Below are positions 35,006 to 43,648 of a stretch of 64,000 bases of DNA, piece by piece. The translations under genes were made by a program, and so were the position numbers. Source of the stretch: Nocardia bhagyanarayanae (GTDB lineage: Bacteria; Actinomycetota; Actinomycetes; Mycobacteriales; Mycobacteriaceae); contig NZ_VFPG01000001.1 of assembly GCF_006716565.1 (NCBI RefSeq), forward strand, positions 2,480,001 to 2,544,000, read 5' to 3'. Within the stretch, counting starts at the first letter, position 1; the number at the start of each line of letters is the position of its first letter. Under the pieces are notes generated by a model. That model worked only from the letters and a program-made list of their open reading frames with translations, was not told the origin of the DNA and ran no database searches.

Positions 35006-35389
35006 CTACAGATCGCCGAAGACTTCGAGCGGGAAGGGCGGTTCCGCGAGCGGACGCACGGCCAATCGCATCAGGACGAGTTGGTTGTCGTCGGCGCACA
35101 CCGGGTACAGCGACAGCTCCTGGCAGCGGGTGCAGCGATGCACCACCGACCAGGAACCGTTGCGTTGCACCGCGATCGACAGCGGAGCCATCCTGCCGTG
35201 GCAGTCGGAGGCGCCGCCCTCGACGTGATCGACGGTGTGCTGCGAGGTGAGACAGCTCGGGCAGTGGTTGCGCCTGCTGTCGTCCGGCGCGAGCGTGGCG
35301 ACGACGAGGCCGCAGCGCACGCAGGTGAAGGTTCCGGTCCGTAGCGCGGGGCTCGGACCCCGGTGGGTCGAGGTGTTGGGGTGGGACAC
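35006..35389 (-). CDS. RNHCP-domain zinc-binding protein 2
   Basis: A 127-aa paralogue of the downstream RNHCP protein: FTCVRCGLVVATLAPDDSRRNHCPSCLTSQHTVDH, ASDCHGRMAPLSIAV, VVHRCTRCQELSLYPVCADDNQLVLMRLAVRPLAEPPFP. Spacing of the Cys pairs and the C-terminal segment match protein 1. The GTG start at 35389 is 8 nt after AAGGAGA. A 25-codon micro-ORF with a strong Shine-Dalgarno lies 66 bp upstream, which may control expression. Confidence 0.82.
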   Translation of the reverse strand: MSHPNTSTHRGPSPALRTGTFTCVRCGLVVATLAPDDSRRNHCPSCLTSQHTVDHVEGGASDCHGRMAPLSIAVQRNGSWSVVHRCTRCQELSLYPVCADDNQLVLMRLAVRPLAEPPFPLEVFGDL

Positions 35390-35763
35390 CCGGATTCTCC
35401 TTACTCCTTGGCTGTGTGAAGAGCAGCGGGAGCAGGCCGAGTGCGCCTCGAAAGGTCAGTGGCGGTCGGTGTTACCGGCGTGGTCGAAGTTCCGAGCCAC
35501 GCGTCGAGGCGCTCTCGGCGCGAGCCGGGCCATACATCGTCCTCCTTCTAGGCGACCGGATGGGTCGCGTCCACCGCGCGGTTGTGCGCGGGGGGAACTG
35601 TAATACCGGGTTCGGAGCGGGGCCACTGATTTTTCCCACCGACCTTCCTGCGACAACAGCCTGCCGCACAATCGCTCGAGCGGGCGCGCGGGAGCACCCG
35701 GGTACGCTCTGGGGAGCACTTGGCTCCACGTGAAGGATCTTCATTCCAGACGAGGGACGGGCC
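35390..35763. other. Divergent gap between RNHCP operon and doxX-like gene
   Basis: It contains the micro-ORF described separately and the likely promoters for both sides. Nothing else in it looks like a gene. Confidence 0.5.
35456..35533 (-). CDS. Candidate 25-aa micro-ORF/leader peptide upstream of the RNHCP operon
   Basis: ATG 35533 is 6 nt after AGAAGGAGGA, one of the best ribosome-binding sites in the window. It opens a frame MARLAPRAPRRVARNFDHAG-NTDRH ending in TGA at 35456. The peptide is Arg-rich. It lies alone in a 374-bp gap just before the two RNHCP genes on the same strand, so a leader-peptide or attenuation role is possible. A second ATG 4 nt earlier opens a different 21-codon frame. 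There is no direct proof of translation. Confidence 0.45.
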   Translation of the reverse strand: MARLAPRAPRRVARNFDHAGNTDRH

Positions 35764-36138
35764 ATGAACATCGCACTGTGGATTGTCGCCGGGTTGCTCG
35801 CGGTGGTGTACCTGGCCGCGGGTCTCGCGAAGCTCGCGCAGCCGTACGAGAAGCTAACCGCTAATCCGAGCATGGGCTGGGCGCGGGATTTCTCGCCCGG
35901 CGCGGTCCGTCTGATCGGCGCCGCCGAACTGCTGGGCGCCGCGGGCCTGATCCTGCCGCGCGCCACCGGAATCGCCGAGGTCCTCACGCCGCTGGCCGCG
36001 CTCGGCCTCGCCGTACTTCAGGCCGGCGCGATGCTGGTGCACTATCGCCGGGGCGAGACGAAGAACCTGCCGATGAATCTGGTGTTGCTGCTTCTCGCGC
36101 TGTTCGTCGCGATCGGTCGCTTCGCGGGCTGGGGCTGA
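35764..36138 (+). CDS. DoxX-family membrane protein
   Basis: A 124-aa integral membrane protein with four hydrophobic segments: ALWIVAGLLAVVYLAAGLAKL, AVRLIGAAELLGAAGLILP, VLTPLAALGLAVLQAGAML and LVLLLLALFVAIGRF. The opening and GAAELLGAAGLILP are typical for DoxX-like proteins. In mycobacteria a DoxX protein takes part in a membrane-bound oxidoreductase complex; here the gene stands alone, so no partner is proposed. Confidence 0.82.
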   Translation: MNIALWIVAGLLAVVYLAAGLAKLAQPYEKLTANPSMGWARDFSPGAVRLIGAAELLGAAGLILPRATGIAEVLTPLAALGLAVLQAGAMLVHYRRGETKNLPMNLVLLLLALFVAIGRFAGWG

Positions 36139-36283
36139 ACCTCGAGCCTCGCGAGGTATCCGGCCGCTCCCGCGACGGTTAGAGTCGGTATCCGGGGCGG
36201 TGCCGGCCGTGGGGATCTGGCCGATTGTGGGGTGCGGGACAGCCAAGAACATACGCGACCGAAGTACGTGAGGGGGAGTACGT

Positions 36284-37297
36284 ATGTGGTTTCTTGTCGA
36301 TGCGGCGGAGCCGGACAAGGTGATTCGATACCTGCCGAAGGAGGGGACGGTGCGGGCGCGTTCGCTGCACCGGGCGATACGACCGGCCGCGCTCGGGTGG
36401 GCGGCGGGCACGGTCGTCGGGCAGGCGGTCGAGGGCGCGCGGCAGTGCGGACGAACGGTGCTCGTGCGCGGCGAAACGCATCGGCTGCTGGCGATTCCGG
36501 TGCCGGGACCGGACGGCGCGGTGCTGGCCGTACTGCTGTGGGCGGGTCCGGCGCGGACCGATCCGCCCGCGCCACCCACTGTCGACGCGTTCGTATGGGA
36601 CAGCCGCCAGTGGACGTTGCGCAACCACGGCGGCGGGGGATCGGTACTGCCCGAAGGGCATCCGATGCTGCACGGCGCCTGGTTCCTGTCGCGCATCATC
36701 GAGTGCGAGGACCGCGATCGGCTGATGACCGCGGCGCTCGACCCGCACCCCGGCGTCGCCTGGCGCGGCCCGATGCAGGTGCGTACACCCGACGACCGCA
36801 CCGCGCGGGTCTTCGGCTTTCTGCGCTATCACGACGAGGGCGCGCTGCGCGGGCTGTTGCTGGAGGTCGCCTCGAACCGCGCGCCCGGTCTGGTGCCCGC
36901 GACATACCGGGACGACGCGGCCGTCGCGCTGCTCGGTGGCACCACCGCGCTGATCGACGCCGAGACCATGCAGATCATCGAATGGCTGACCCCGCCGCTC
37001 GGCGACATCGCCTGGCGGCACCACCCGGCCTCGCGCGGCCTCGATCCGGACGACGGCCGCGAATTCAACTTGGCCACTACCCATCTCGTGCACCCCGACG
37101 ACGTGGACGGCTACTTGGGGGCGCTTCGCGAACTCGCCGAGCAGCGCAGCGACCGAACCAGAGTGGCGGTGCGGCTGCTGACACTGCGCCAGGACTGGCA
37201 GTCCGTCGAGTTGTACGGCGCCCGGCTGCCCAGCGGACTGCCCCGGTTTCTGATCTGCCTGATCCGGCCGGTCGGGTCGGATCCGGTGCCCCAGTAG
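36284..37297 (+). CDS. Two-domain sensor-like protein (GAF/PAS-type), no output domain
   Basis: A 337-aa soluble protein. The N-terminal half (about 1-95) has the strand pattern of a small ligand-binding domain (WFLVDAAEPDKVIRYLPKEG, LVRGETHRLLAIPVPGPDGAVLAVLLW). The second half holds a PAS-like core (TALIDAETMQIIEWLTPPLGDIAWRHHP, HLVHPDDVDGYLGALRELAEQ). I recall a Nocardia/Rhodococcus family of this form (DUF5593-like) but am not sure. No kinase, cyclase or DNA-binding domain is attached. AGGGGGAG lies 5 nt before the ATG. A hairpin follows the stop. Confidence 0.65.
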   Translation: MWFLVDAAEPDKVIRYLPKEGTVRARSLHRAIRPAALGWAAGTVVGQAVEGARQCGRTVLVRGETHRLLAIPVPGPDGAVLAVLLWAGPARTDPPAPPTVDAFVWDSRQWTLRNHGGGGSVLPEGHPMLHGAWFLSRIIECEDRDRLMTAALDPHPGVAWRGPMQVRTPDDRTARVFGFLRYHDEGALRGLLLEVASNRAPGLVPATYRDDAAVALLGGTTALIDAETMQIIEWLTPPLGDIAWRHHPASRGLDPDDGREFNLATTHLVHPDDVDGYLGALRELAEQRSDRTRVAVRLLTLRQDWQSVELYGARLPSGLPRFLICLIRPVGSDPVPQ

Positions 37298-37636
37298 GGA
37301 AACGGGACGCGGGCGGGTCGACCGGCGGTGACAGGCCGGTGGTCGACCCGACGCGGGCGCCGGTGGGGTGGCACGGGCGTTGCTATCGGTTCGCTGTTCG
37401 ACGGCGCGAGCCCCGTTCAGCCGGGCGATCGGGGGCGGCATCGGCGCCGACAACGACGTCGCATCCGGCGCTGTACAGCGTCACCTTTCAGGACATCTGT
37501 CCAGTTCAGCGCGGCCAACCGGCCGGACGGGCGGTAGGACATGTGATCGGTACCACCCGGATCATGTTGATAGCATGGCGTTTCTAGCCGACCGGATGCG
37601 GGCGGACCCCTGGATGCACCTCGAAAGAGTCTTTCC
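37298..37636 (+). promoter_or_regulatory. Gap with terminator hairpin, inverted repeat and promoter before the GyrI-like genes
   Basis: CGGGTCGACC (37314-37323) and GGTCGACCCG (37341-37350) form a terminator-like hairpin after the sensor-like gene. GGACATCTGTCC at 37491-37502 is a perfect GGACA-TC-TGTCC dyad, and GGACATGT recurs near 37538. TAGCAT at 37571-37576 is a plausible -10 for the GyrI-like pair. The rest shows no gene. Confidence 0.5.
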
Positions 37637-38080
37637 ATGCAGTTTGAAATCGTCGAGCGGGATGAGACGTGGGTCGCCGGATTGCCGGTGCGCAGCCCGA
37701 AGCGTGCGCTCGGGAAACTGCGTGACCACGATCTGGAGGCGGCATGGGCGGCCGTGCTGCACCAGGAACTCGGGGGACCGCTCGCCAGCGCCTACACCGA
37801 CTACACCGGCGAACTCGGCACGTACAACTCGCAGATCGTCGGATACCAGTGCGGCTCCTTCGCCGAGGTGACTCGTGGCCATCTGGTCGCCCGCCTGCCG
37901 CGCGGCAGCTACGCGAAGTTCTCTTCGGTGGGTAATTTTCCGCAGGTGATGACCGACCTCTGGACGCAGATCGCCTACGCCGAGGAACACAATCAGATCA
38001 AACGAACCTATACCGGCGATTTCGAGTGCTACCCGCACGCGTACAAGATCGATCTGTACCTGGCGGTCGATCCCCGATGA
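37637..38080 (+). CDS. GyrI-like small-molecule-binding domain protein 1
   Basis: A 147-aa protein consisting only of an AraC-effector-binding/GyrI-like domain: FEIVERDETWVAGLPVRSPKRA, a helix (DHDLEAAWAAVLHQEL), then VARLPRGSYAKFSSVGNFP and the C-terminal strand FECYPHAYKIDLYLAV, where the acidic residue typically contacts the ligand. Stand-alone GyrI-like proteins bind or degrade hydrophobic compounds. The stop overlaps the ATG of the next, similar gene by 4 nt. Confidence 0.75.
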   Translation: MQFEIVERDETWVAGLPVRSPKRALGKLRDHDLEAAWAAVLHQELGGPLASAYTDYTGELGTYNSQIVGYQCGSFAEVTRGHLVARLPRGSYAKFSSVGNFPQVMTDLWTQIAYAEEHNQIKRTYTGDFECYPHAYKIDLYLAVDPR

Positions 38081-38511
38081 CCTATGCGATCGTCGTCCGC
38101 AACGAGGCGCTCTACGGCGGACTGGTGGTGCCACGGGTGCGTCCCAGCTTCAAGGTCAGCAACAGCGACCTGATCGAGTTCCTGAAGGACCGTTTGCGCG
38201 ATCGCGGCGCCGCCGCGCAGCCCATGTACACCGTGTACGTGCCGGATCCGGCCGGAAACTACAACGCGATGGTCTGTTACGAATACGCGGAACCGGGCGA
38301 TGTTCCTGTCGGCGATCTGCTGGTACGGGTACCGAAGGGCGTCTACGCTCGGTTCGAACCGAATGGGGACTATCACGACCCGGTAGAGGACGTGTGGGCG
38401 CAAGTCGACGACGCGACGGCGTCGGCGGAAATCACGCGGGCCTATCGGGAGGAGATCGAGGTCTGGCGCGGGCCCGACGCGGTCGAGTTGTTCATCTCCA
38501 TCCTGGTGTGA
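38077..38511 (+). CDS. GyrI-like small-molecule-binding domain protein 2
   Basis: A 144-aa paralogue of the preceding protein with the same strand and helix order: YAIVVRNEALYGGLVVPRVRP, MYTVYVPDPAGNYNAMVCYE, LLVRVPKGVYARFEPNGDYHDPVEDVWAQV, EEIEVWRGPDAVELFISIL. The ATG at 38077 overlaps the upstream stop, so the pair is made together and may form a heterodimer. The ligand is unknown. Confidence 0.75.
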   Translation: MTYAIVVRNEALYGGLVVPRVRPSFKVSNSDLIEFLKDRLRDRGAAAQPMYTVYVPDPAGNYNAMVCYEYAEPGDVPVGDLLVRVPKGVYARFEPNGDYHDPVEDVWAQVDDATASAEITRAYREEIEVWRGPDAVELFISILV

Positions 38512-38765
38512 TAGCTGCCGGTTAACTAGATGTGAACCGACTGGTCTCTCCTTTTTAACTTAGGAATACCTTGCAGCCTTTGACCTGCATGTATTTCGGG
38601 GTACACGATTAGTTTTCGGGAGATTAACCAGACGCCTGGTGAATTCATGCGGGATGACGGATACTGCCCTAGGCAAACTCTCCCGGAGCGCTCGGGCGGC
38701 GGGTGAGGAGGTCGGCCCGGCTCGAAAACCGCGCGCGGGCGCGGTAGCAACGGAGTAGGAACACA
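38512..38765 (+). promoter_or_regulatory. AT-rich promoter region of the MoeY-type cassette
   Basis: 254 bp with clearly lower GC than its flanks (for example 38519-38640). It contains no gene and probably carries the promoter of the three-gene cassette that follows. GGAGTAGGA precedes the first ATG. I could not pick one -10 box with confidence. Confidence 0.45.
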
Positions 38766-39536
38766 ATGACTGTCGAAACAGTCGCAGTCGGCGCCTTCGG
38801 CGCGCGCGATGCCGAGGTGTTGCGGTTTCGCGACATGCATTCCGGTTATGTCTTCCATGTGGCTCCTCCGGACGCGCATCCGGATCTGTGGCGACGCTAT
38901 CTGCGCGGTGCGCTGCGCGTTTACCGGCACTACGAAGTCGATCCGGCATTGGAATACGAGAAAGTCTCCGACGGGCGCTCGACGTCGTTGTTCTTCGCGG
39001 CCGTCGACCCGGCGGGCCAGGTGGTAGCGGGGCTGCGGGCGCAGGGGCCCTACCTCGTCGAGGACGAGGTGCACGGGCTCGGCGCGTGGGCCGGACGCCC
39101 CGGTGAGGCCGATCTTCGCGCGATGATCGCCGAGCGGATTCGCGAGGGCATCGTGGAGGTCAAGGCGGTTTGGGTGGCGCGCAACGGCATTGCGCACCGG
39201 GCCCAGCTCGGCGCCGCGATCTCGCGCTGCGTGGTGCACGCGGCCTGGTTGCTCGGCGCGCGGTTCGGTTTCGTCACCGCCGCGGCGCACACCGCCCGCC
39301 TCTACGAATCCAGCGGCGGACGGATCGCCGAGGGCGTGCCGCCGGTGCCTTATCCGGACGATCGCTATCGCACCGTCCCGCTCTGGTGGGACACCCGCGC
39401 GTACCGTGCCAACGCCAGCAAGCTACAAGGCTCGCTGCTCGCTCTCGAACGCGCGGCGCTCGGCGCCTGGTTCGCCCAGACACGCCGCCTGTCCACCGCG
39501 GTCGACGCTCGGACGGGGGGACTGGCGCAGGCATGA
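38766..39536 (+). CDS. GNAT/FeeM-like N-acyltransferase-type protein (Rv1356c-like position)
   Basis: A 256-aa soluble protein. The middle part resembles an autoinducer-synthase/FeeM or GNAT fold: YEKVSDGRSTSLFFAAVDPAGQVVAGLRAQGPY, then VEVKAVWVARNGIAHRAQLGAAISRCVVHAAWLLGARFGFVTAAAHTARLYESSGGRI, where the last element is like the GNAT C-terminal helix before a ‘x-x-Y-x-S-x-G’ turn. The substrate is unknown. It is coupled by ATGA to the ThiF-nitroreductase gene. In M. tuberculosis Rv1356c holds the equivalent place before moeY; homology to it was not tested. Confidence 0.65.
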   Translation: MTVETVAVGAFGARDAEVLRFRDMHSGYVFHVAPPDAHPDLWRRYLRGALRVYRHYEVDPALEYEKVSDGRSTSLFFAAVDPAGQVVAGLRAQGPYLVEDEVHGLGAWAGRPGEADLRAMIAERIREGIVEVKAVWVARNGIAHRAQLGAAISRCVVHAAWLLGARFGFVTAAAHTARLYESSGGRIAEGVPPVPYPDDRYRTVPLWWDTRAYRANASKLQGSLLALERAALGAWFAQTRRLSTAVDARTGGLAQA

Positions 39537-41674
39537 ACGGTGACCCTGGTCCCGGTGCGGACTATCGGCCGCTGATCCTCGACGAGACGGTGCCGGACGA
39601 AGCGTCCGTCCTCACGCAACTGCGTAAGTCACCGATGATCCGCATTCTCGACCTGCGTGACGTGCTGCACGCGGAACTCCGCAAGGTGCACAATCCGCCC
39701 GACGACCACGGCGGCCCGGAAACGGACCGCTGGGTCTACTACCCGTGGCGGCGCACGCTGGTCGGATTGCCCGGCGAACAAACCTTCCGCGCGATCCGGC
39801 TGGACCGCAACCGGAACAAGGTGACCCGCGACGAACAGCGGCGGCTCGCGGGCCTGGCCATCGGGGTGGTCGGGCAGAGCGTCGGACACGCCATCGCGCA
39901 CACCCTCGCCATGGAGGGCTCCTGCGGGCTGCTACGCCTGGCGGATTTCGACGACATCGAGCTGTCGAATCTGAATCGGGTGCCCGGCAACATCTTCGAC
40001 ATCGGCGTGAACAAGTCGATCGTGACGGCGCGGCGGATCGCCGAGCTCGATCCGTACCTGCCGGTGGAGGTGTACACCGCGGGCATCGACGAGCGCTCGG
40101 TGGACGAGTTCCTGCGGGGGCTGTCGATCGTCGTCGAGGAATGCGACTCGCTGGACGTCAAGTTCGCGGTCCGCGAGGGCGCGCGCCGCCACCGGCTGCC
40201 ACTGCTGATGGACACCAGCGACCGCGGCCTGTTCGACGTCGAGCGCTACGACCTGGAACCGGAGCGACCGCCGTTTCACGGCCTGCTCGGCACGACCACC
40301 GCGGCCGATCTGCGCGGGCTGTCGACCAAGGAGAAGGCGCCGCACGTGATGCGGATCCTGGATCCGAAGGAACTGTCGGCGCGAATGGCCGCGAGCCTGG
40401 TGGAGATCGACGAGACCGTCACCACGTGGCCGCAGCTCGGCGGCGACGTCCAGCTCGGCGCGGCCATCGTCGCCACGGCCGTGCGCCGGATCGGCCTCGG
40501 CTACAAGCTTTCCTCCGGCCGGACCAGGATCGACCTGGAGCGCGGACTCGACGGACTCGCCGAGCCGGAACCCGAGGACCTGGTCTGGGAGAACGAACCC
40601 GACCCCACCGCCGTACCGTCCGGACCCGCGCGGGTGAACGTGCTGCACTGCGCGCAGCGCGCGCCCTCGGGCGGCAACACCCAGCCCTGGCTGCTGCGGA
40701 TCGAGGACGACGCGCTGCGCATCGAGCTCGCCCCGAATCGGTCCTCGTCGCTCGACATCGGCTACCGCGGCAGCGCGGTCGCGATCGGCGCCGCGCTGCA
40801 CAACGCCCGCGCGGCCGCCGCGGCGCACGGCATCCTCGGTGGTCGCCGTTTCCTGGAGGACGACGGCTTCACCGCGCTGCTGGAGTTCGGTTCGGGCTCG
40901 GATCCGCTGTTGGCCCGCGACTATCCGGCGGCGCTCGCCCGTGACACCAATCGCAAGCTCGGCACCGGCGCGCCGCTCGACGACGGCGTGCTGGCCGGTC
41001 TCGCCGCGGCCGCCGCCGCGGAGGGCGGTGCGGTGCGCGCGATCACCGGCCGTGCCGAGCTGGCCCACGCGGCCGCGCTGATCGGCGAGTCGGACCGGAT
41101 TCGTCACCTCACCCCGCGGCTGCACCAGGAGATGTACGGCGAACTGCGCTGGCCGGGCGAGGACTTGCGCACCGGCATCGACGTGCGCGGCATGGAGCTG
41201 GCGCCGGACGAACAGGCCAAGGTGCGGATCGGCGGACGCGCCGATGTGATGGCGAGATTGCACGAGTGGTCCGGCGGTGTCGCGCTCGGCGAGTACAGCC
41301 GGGATCGGGTGCTGTCCAGCTCGGCTCTCGTCGCGGTGACTCTGCCGTGCCGACCGGGGCCGGACGGCGCGAGTCTGGCCGATTACGCCACCGCGGGAGC
41401 GGCGTTGCAGCGCGTCTGGTTGGAGGCCGGACGTCGCGGTTTGGCCGTGCAACCGGTGTCCCCGGTGTTCCTCTACGCGCGGCACCCCGACGAGCTGATC
41501 GCGATTTCCCCGGATTTCGCGGATACACTAACGTCACTTCAGGGCCGTTTCCTGGACCTGCTGGGAGTGCCTGGACATGAGATCATGGCATTGGTGCTTC
41601 GCCTGAGCTACGCGGCAGCAGCCACGGTCCGCAGCAGGCGGCTTCCAGTGCCGGGTGCGGGCGACCGCAGCTAG
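39533..41674 (+). CDS. moeY: ThiF-like/nitroreductase fusion protein (MoeY, Rv1355c family)
   Basis: A 713-aa two-domain protein. The E1-like ThiF/MoeB domain (about 95-345) has the nucleotide loop AIGVVGQSVGHAIA, DFDDIELSNLNRV and GVNKSIVTARRIAELDP. No CxxC zinc pairs and no clear catalytic Cys of E1 enzymes are visible (the usual place reads MDTSDRG). The nitroreductase domain (about 365-700) starts VNVLHCAQRAPSGGNTQPWLLR, the FMN-phosphate motif, and ends with the usual helix. Length and order match M. tuberculosis MoeY (Rv1355c, about 715 aa). The name suggests molybdopterin synthesis but the reaction is not established. It is followed by the GGDEF-EAL gene, as in Rv1354c. Confidence 0.82.
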   Translation: MNGDPGPGADYRPLILDETVPDEASVLTQLRKSPMIRILDLRDVLHAELRKVHNPPDDHGGPETDRWVYYPWRRTLVGLPGEQTFRAIRLDRNRNKVTRDEQRRLAGLAIGVVGQSVGHAIAHTLAMEGSCGLLRLADFDDIELSNLNRVPGNIFDIGVNKSIVTARRIAELDPYLPVEVYTAGIDERSVDEFLRGLSIVVEECDSLDVKFAVREGARRHRLPLLMDTSDRGLFDVERYDLEPERPPFHGLLGTTTAADLRGLSTKEKAPHVMRILDPKELSARMAASLVEIDETVTTWPQLGGDVQLGAAIVATAVRRIGLGYKLSSGRTRIDLERGLDGLAEPEPEDLVWENEPDPTAVPSGPARVNVLHCAQRAPSGGNTQPWLLRIEDDALRIELAPNRSSSLDIGYRGSAVAIGAALHNARAAAAAHGILGGRRFLEDDGFTALLEFGSGSDPLLARDYPAALARDTNRKLGTGAPLDDGVLAGLAAAAAAEGGAVRAITGRAELAHAAALIGESDRIRHLTPRLHQEMYGELRWPGEDLRTGIDVRGMELAPDEQAKVRIGGRADVMARLHEWSGGVALGEYSRDRVLSSSALVAVTLPCRPGPDGASLADYATAGAALQRVWLEAGRRGLAVQPVSPVFLYARHPDELIAISPDFADTLTSLQGRFLDLLGVPGHEIMALVLRLSYAAAATVRSRRLPVPGAGDRS

Positions 41675-41690
41675 CACGATCGGAGACAAG

Positions 41691-43559
41691 GTGCCTCGGC
41701 GAACGCTCGACTCACTGGTGACGCAAGTCGCCGCCGAGTTGATGGGCGTCGACGCCACGACCATGGTGGCGGCGAGCGAACGCGTGCTCGCCAAACTGGT
41801 CGAGCATTTCGACGTCGACTTCAGCTACCTGCGCCACACCGACCGGGAACGGCGCGCCACCGTGCTCGTCGCCGAATGGCCGCACCGCGGCGAGATCCCC
41901 GATCCCGATCCGCTGAAGGTGGTGCAGTTCGAGAACGCCGACTCGGTCTTCCGTGAACTCGAGTTCGCCACCGAGCCGATCGTGGTGCGCCCCGACCAGC
42001 GCTCCGCCGACTACCAGGAGACGATCCGGCGCTCCTCGGGGATTCCCCAGGTGGCGATGGCGTGCGTGCCGCTCATCTCGCGCGGCGAGTCCACCGGCGT
42101 GCTCGGTTTCATCAAACAGGGCGACCGGGATTGGAGCACCAGGGAACTCAACGTGCTCAAGGCGATCGCCGCCCTGTTCGCCCAGGTGCAGGCGCGGGTG
42201 GTGGCCGAGGAGCGGCTGCGCTACATCGCGCTGCACGACGATCTGACGGGCCTGGCGAACCGGCGCGCGTTGCTCGAGCACATGGAGGACCGACTACGCG
42301 CAGGCAATCCGGGACCGGTGGCGGCGTTCTTCCTCGATCTCGACCGATTGAAGGCGCTCAACGACTTCCTCGGACACACCGCGGGCGACAACTTCATCCG
42401 CACCCTCTCCTCGCGGCTCAGAGAGAACCTGGACTCGAACGACATGATCGCCCGCCTAGGCGGCGACGAGTTCGTCATCGTGCCCGCCAAGCCGATGGAC
42501 GCGGTCACCGCCGAGCTCGAGGCCACCAGGATCCAGCAGCTCATCGGCCGCCGGGTGACCGTCGGCGGCGAATCGGTGAGCCGGGGCGCGAGCGTCGGTG
42601 TGGCCGTGGGCATCCCGGGCGAGACCACGGTGGCCGACGTGCTGCGCCGCGCCGACCACGCCCTGCTGTCGGCCAAATCGGGCGGCGGCAACGGCGTCGC
42701 GGTGTTCACCGACGCCATGCGCGCCCAGTTCGAACTCCAGGACGACGTGGAGCTGAACCTGCGCGGCGCGGTCTCCGACGGCTCGCTGCTGCTGCACTAC
42801 CAGCCCGAGGTGGACCTGCGCACCGGACGGATCGTCGCGCTGGAGGCGCTGGTGCGCTGGATGCATCCGACCAGGGGACTGCTGCCGCCCGGCGCGTTCG
42901 TCACCGTCGCCGAGGCGACGAATCTGGCGGGTGAGCTGGGTCGGTGGGTCATCCGCTCGGCCTGCGCCCAGTTCGCCGAATGGCGCCGCCGCGGTCTGGC
43001 CGCCAACGTCGTGATGCGCATCAACGTCTCGCCGGTGCAGTTGGTCAGTCTGGATTTCGTGGAGCGGATCGAGGACATCCTGCGGCTGTTCGGCATCGAC
43101 GGCAGCTCGGTCTGCCTGGAGATCACCGAGCACGTCGTCGTCCAGGATCTCGCCCGCACCCAGGTGACGTTGCGCGGGCTCAAGCGGATGGGCGTGCAGA
43201 TCGCCATCGACGATTTCGGCACCGGCTACAGCTCGCTGTCGCATTTGAAGGCGCTGCCGGTGGACGCGGTCAAGATCGACCGCGGTTTCGTGCAGCGACT
43301 CGGCGCGAGCACCGACGACCTGGCCATCGTGAAGTCCATCATCGGCCTCGCCGGTTCGTTCGGGCTCGGCGTGGTCGGCGAGGGCGTGGAGACCGCGGTG
43401 GCCGCGCGCACGCTGGTCGGCCTCGGTTGCTATCGGGCGCAGGGCTTCCTGATCGCCAGGCCGATGCCCTCCGACCAGGTCGAGTCGCACCTCGCGCTCG
43501 GCCGGATTCCGCTGGATCTGGATCTGCCGCGCGCCGCGCGCGGCGTCGCCAAGCACTGA
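41691..43559 (+). CDS. GAF-GGDEF-EAL cyclic di-GMP enzyme (Rv1354c-like)
   Basis: A 622-aa soluble bifunctional c-di-GMP protein. A GAF domain (about 10-165) precedes a GGDEF domain with the intact active site RLGGDEFVIV and an EAL domain with intact EALVRWMHP, DDFGTGYSSL and KIDRGFVQ. The inhibitory I-site (RxxD five residues before GGDEF) reads DSND, so product inhibition may be lost. Both synthesis and breakdown of c-di-GMP are possible, switched by the GAF ligand. GTG 41691 is chosen because GGAG lies 5 nt upstream; it sits 16 bp after the moeY stop. In M. tuberculosis the homologue is the main c-di-GMP enzyme. Confidence 0.9.
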   Translation: MPRRTLDSLVTQVAAELMGVDATTMVAASERVLAKLVEHFDVDFSYLRHTDRERRATVLVAEWPHRGEIPDPDPLKVVQFENADSVFRELEFATEPIVVRPDQRSADYQETIRRSSGIPQVAMACVPLISRGESTGVLGFIKQGDRDWSTRELNVLKAIAALFAQVQARVVAEERLRYIALHDDLTGLANRRALLEHMEDRLRAGNPGPVAAFFLDLDRLKALNDFLGHTAGDNFIRTLSSRLRENLDSNDMIARLGGDEFVIVPAKPMDAVTAELEATRIQQLIGRRVTVGGESVSRGASVGVAVGIPGETTVADVLRRADHALLSAKSGGGNGVAVFTDAMRAQFELQDDVELNLRGAVSDGSLLLHYQPEVDLRTGRIVALEALVRWMHPTRGLLPPGAFVTVAEATNLAGELGRWVIRSACAQFAEWRRRGLAANVVMRINVSPVQLVSLDFVERIEDILRLFGIDGSSVCLEITEHVVVQDLARTQVTLRGLKRMGVQIAIDDFGTGYSSLSHLKALPVDAVKIDRGFVQRLGASTDDLAIVKSIIGLAGSFGLGVVGEGVETAVAARTLVGLGCYRAQGFLIARPMPSDQVESHLALGRIPLDLDLPRAARGVAKH

Positions 43560-43648
43560 CACCGATTCCCCGGTTCTTTCACTGCTGTTCACCGCCTGTT
43601 GAGCGCTACGGTGCCGCGGGTATCCGGTTGCGCTGCGACGATCGGCGG

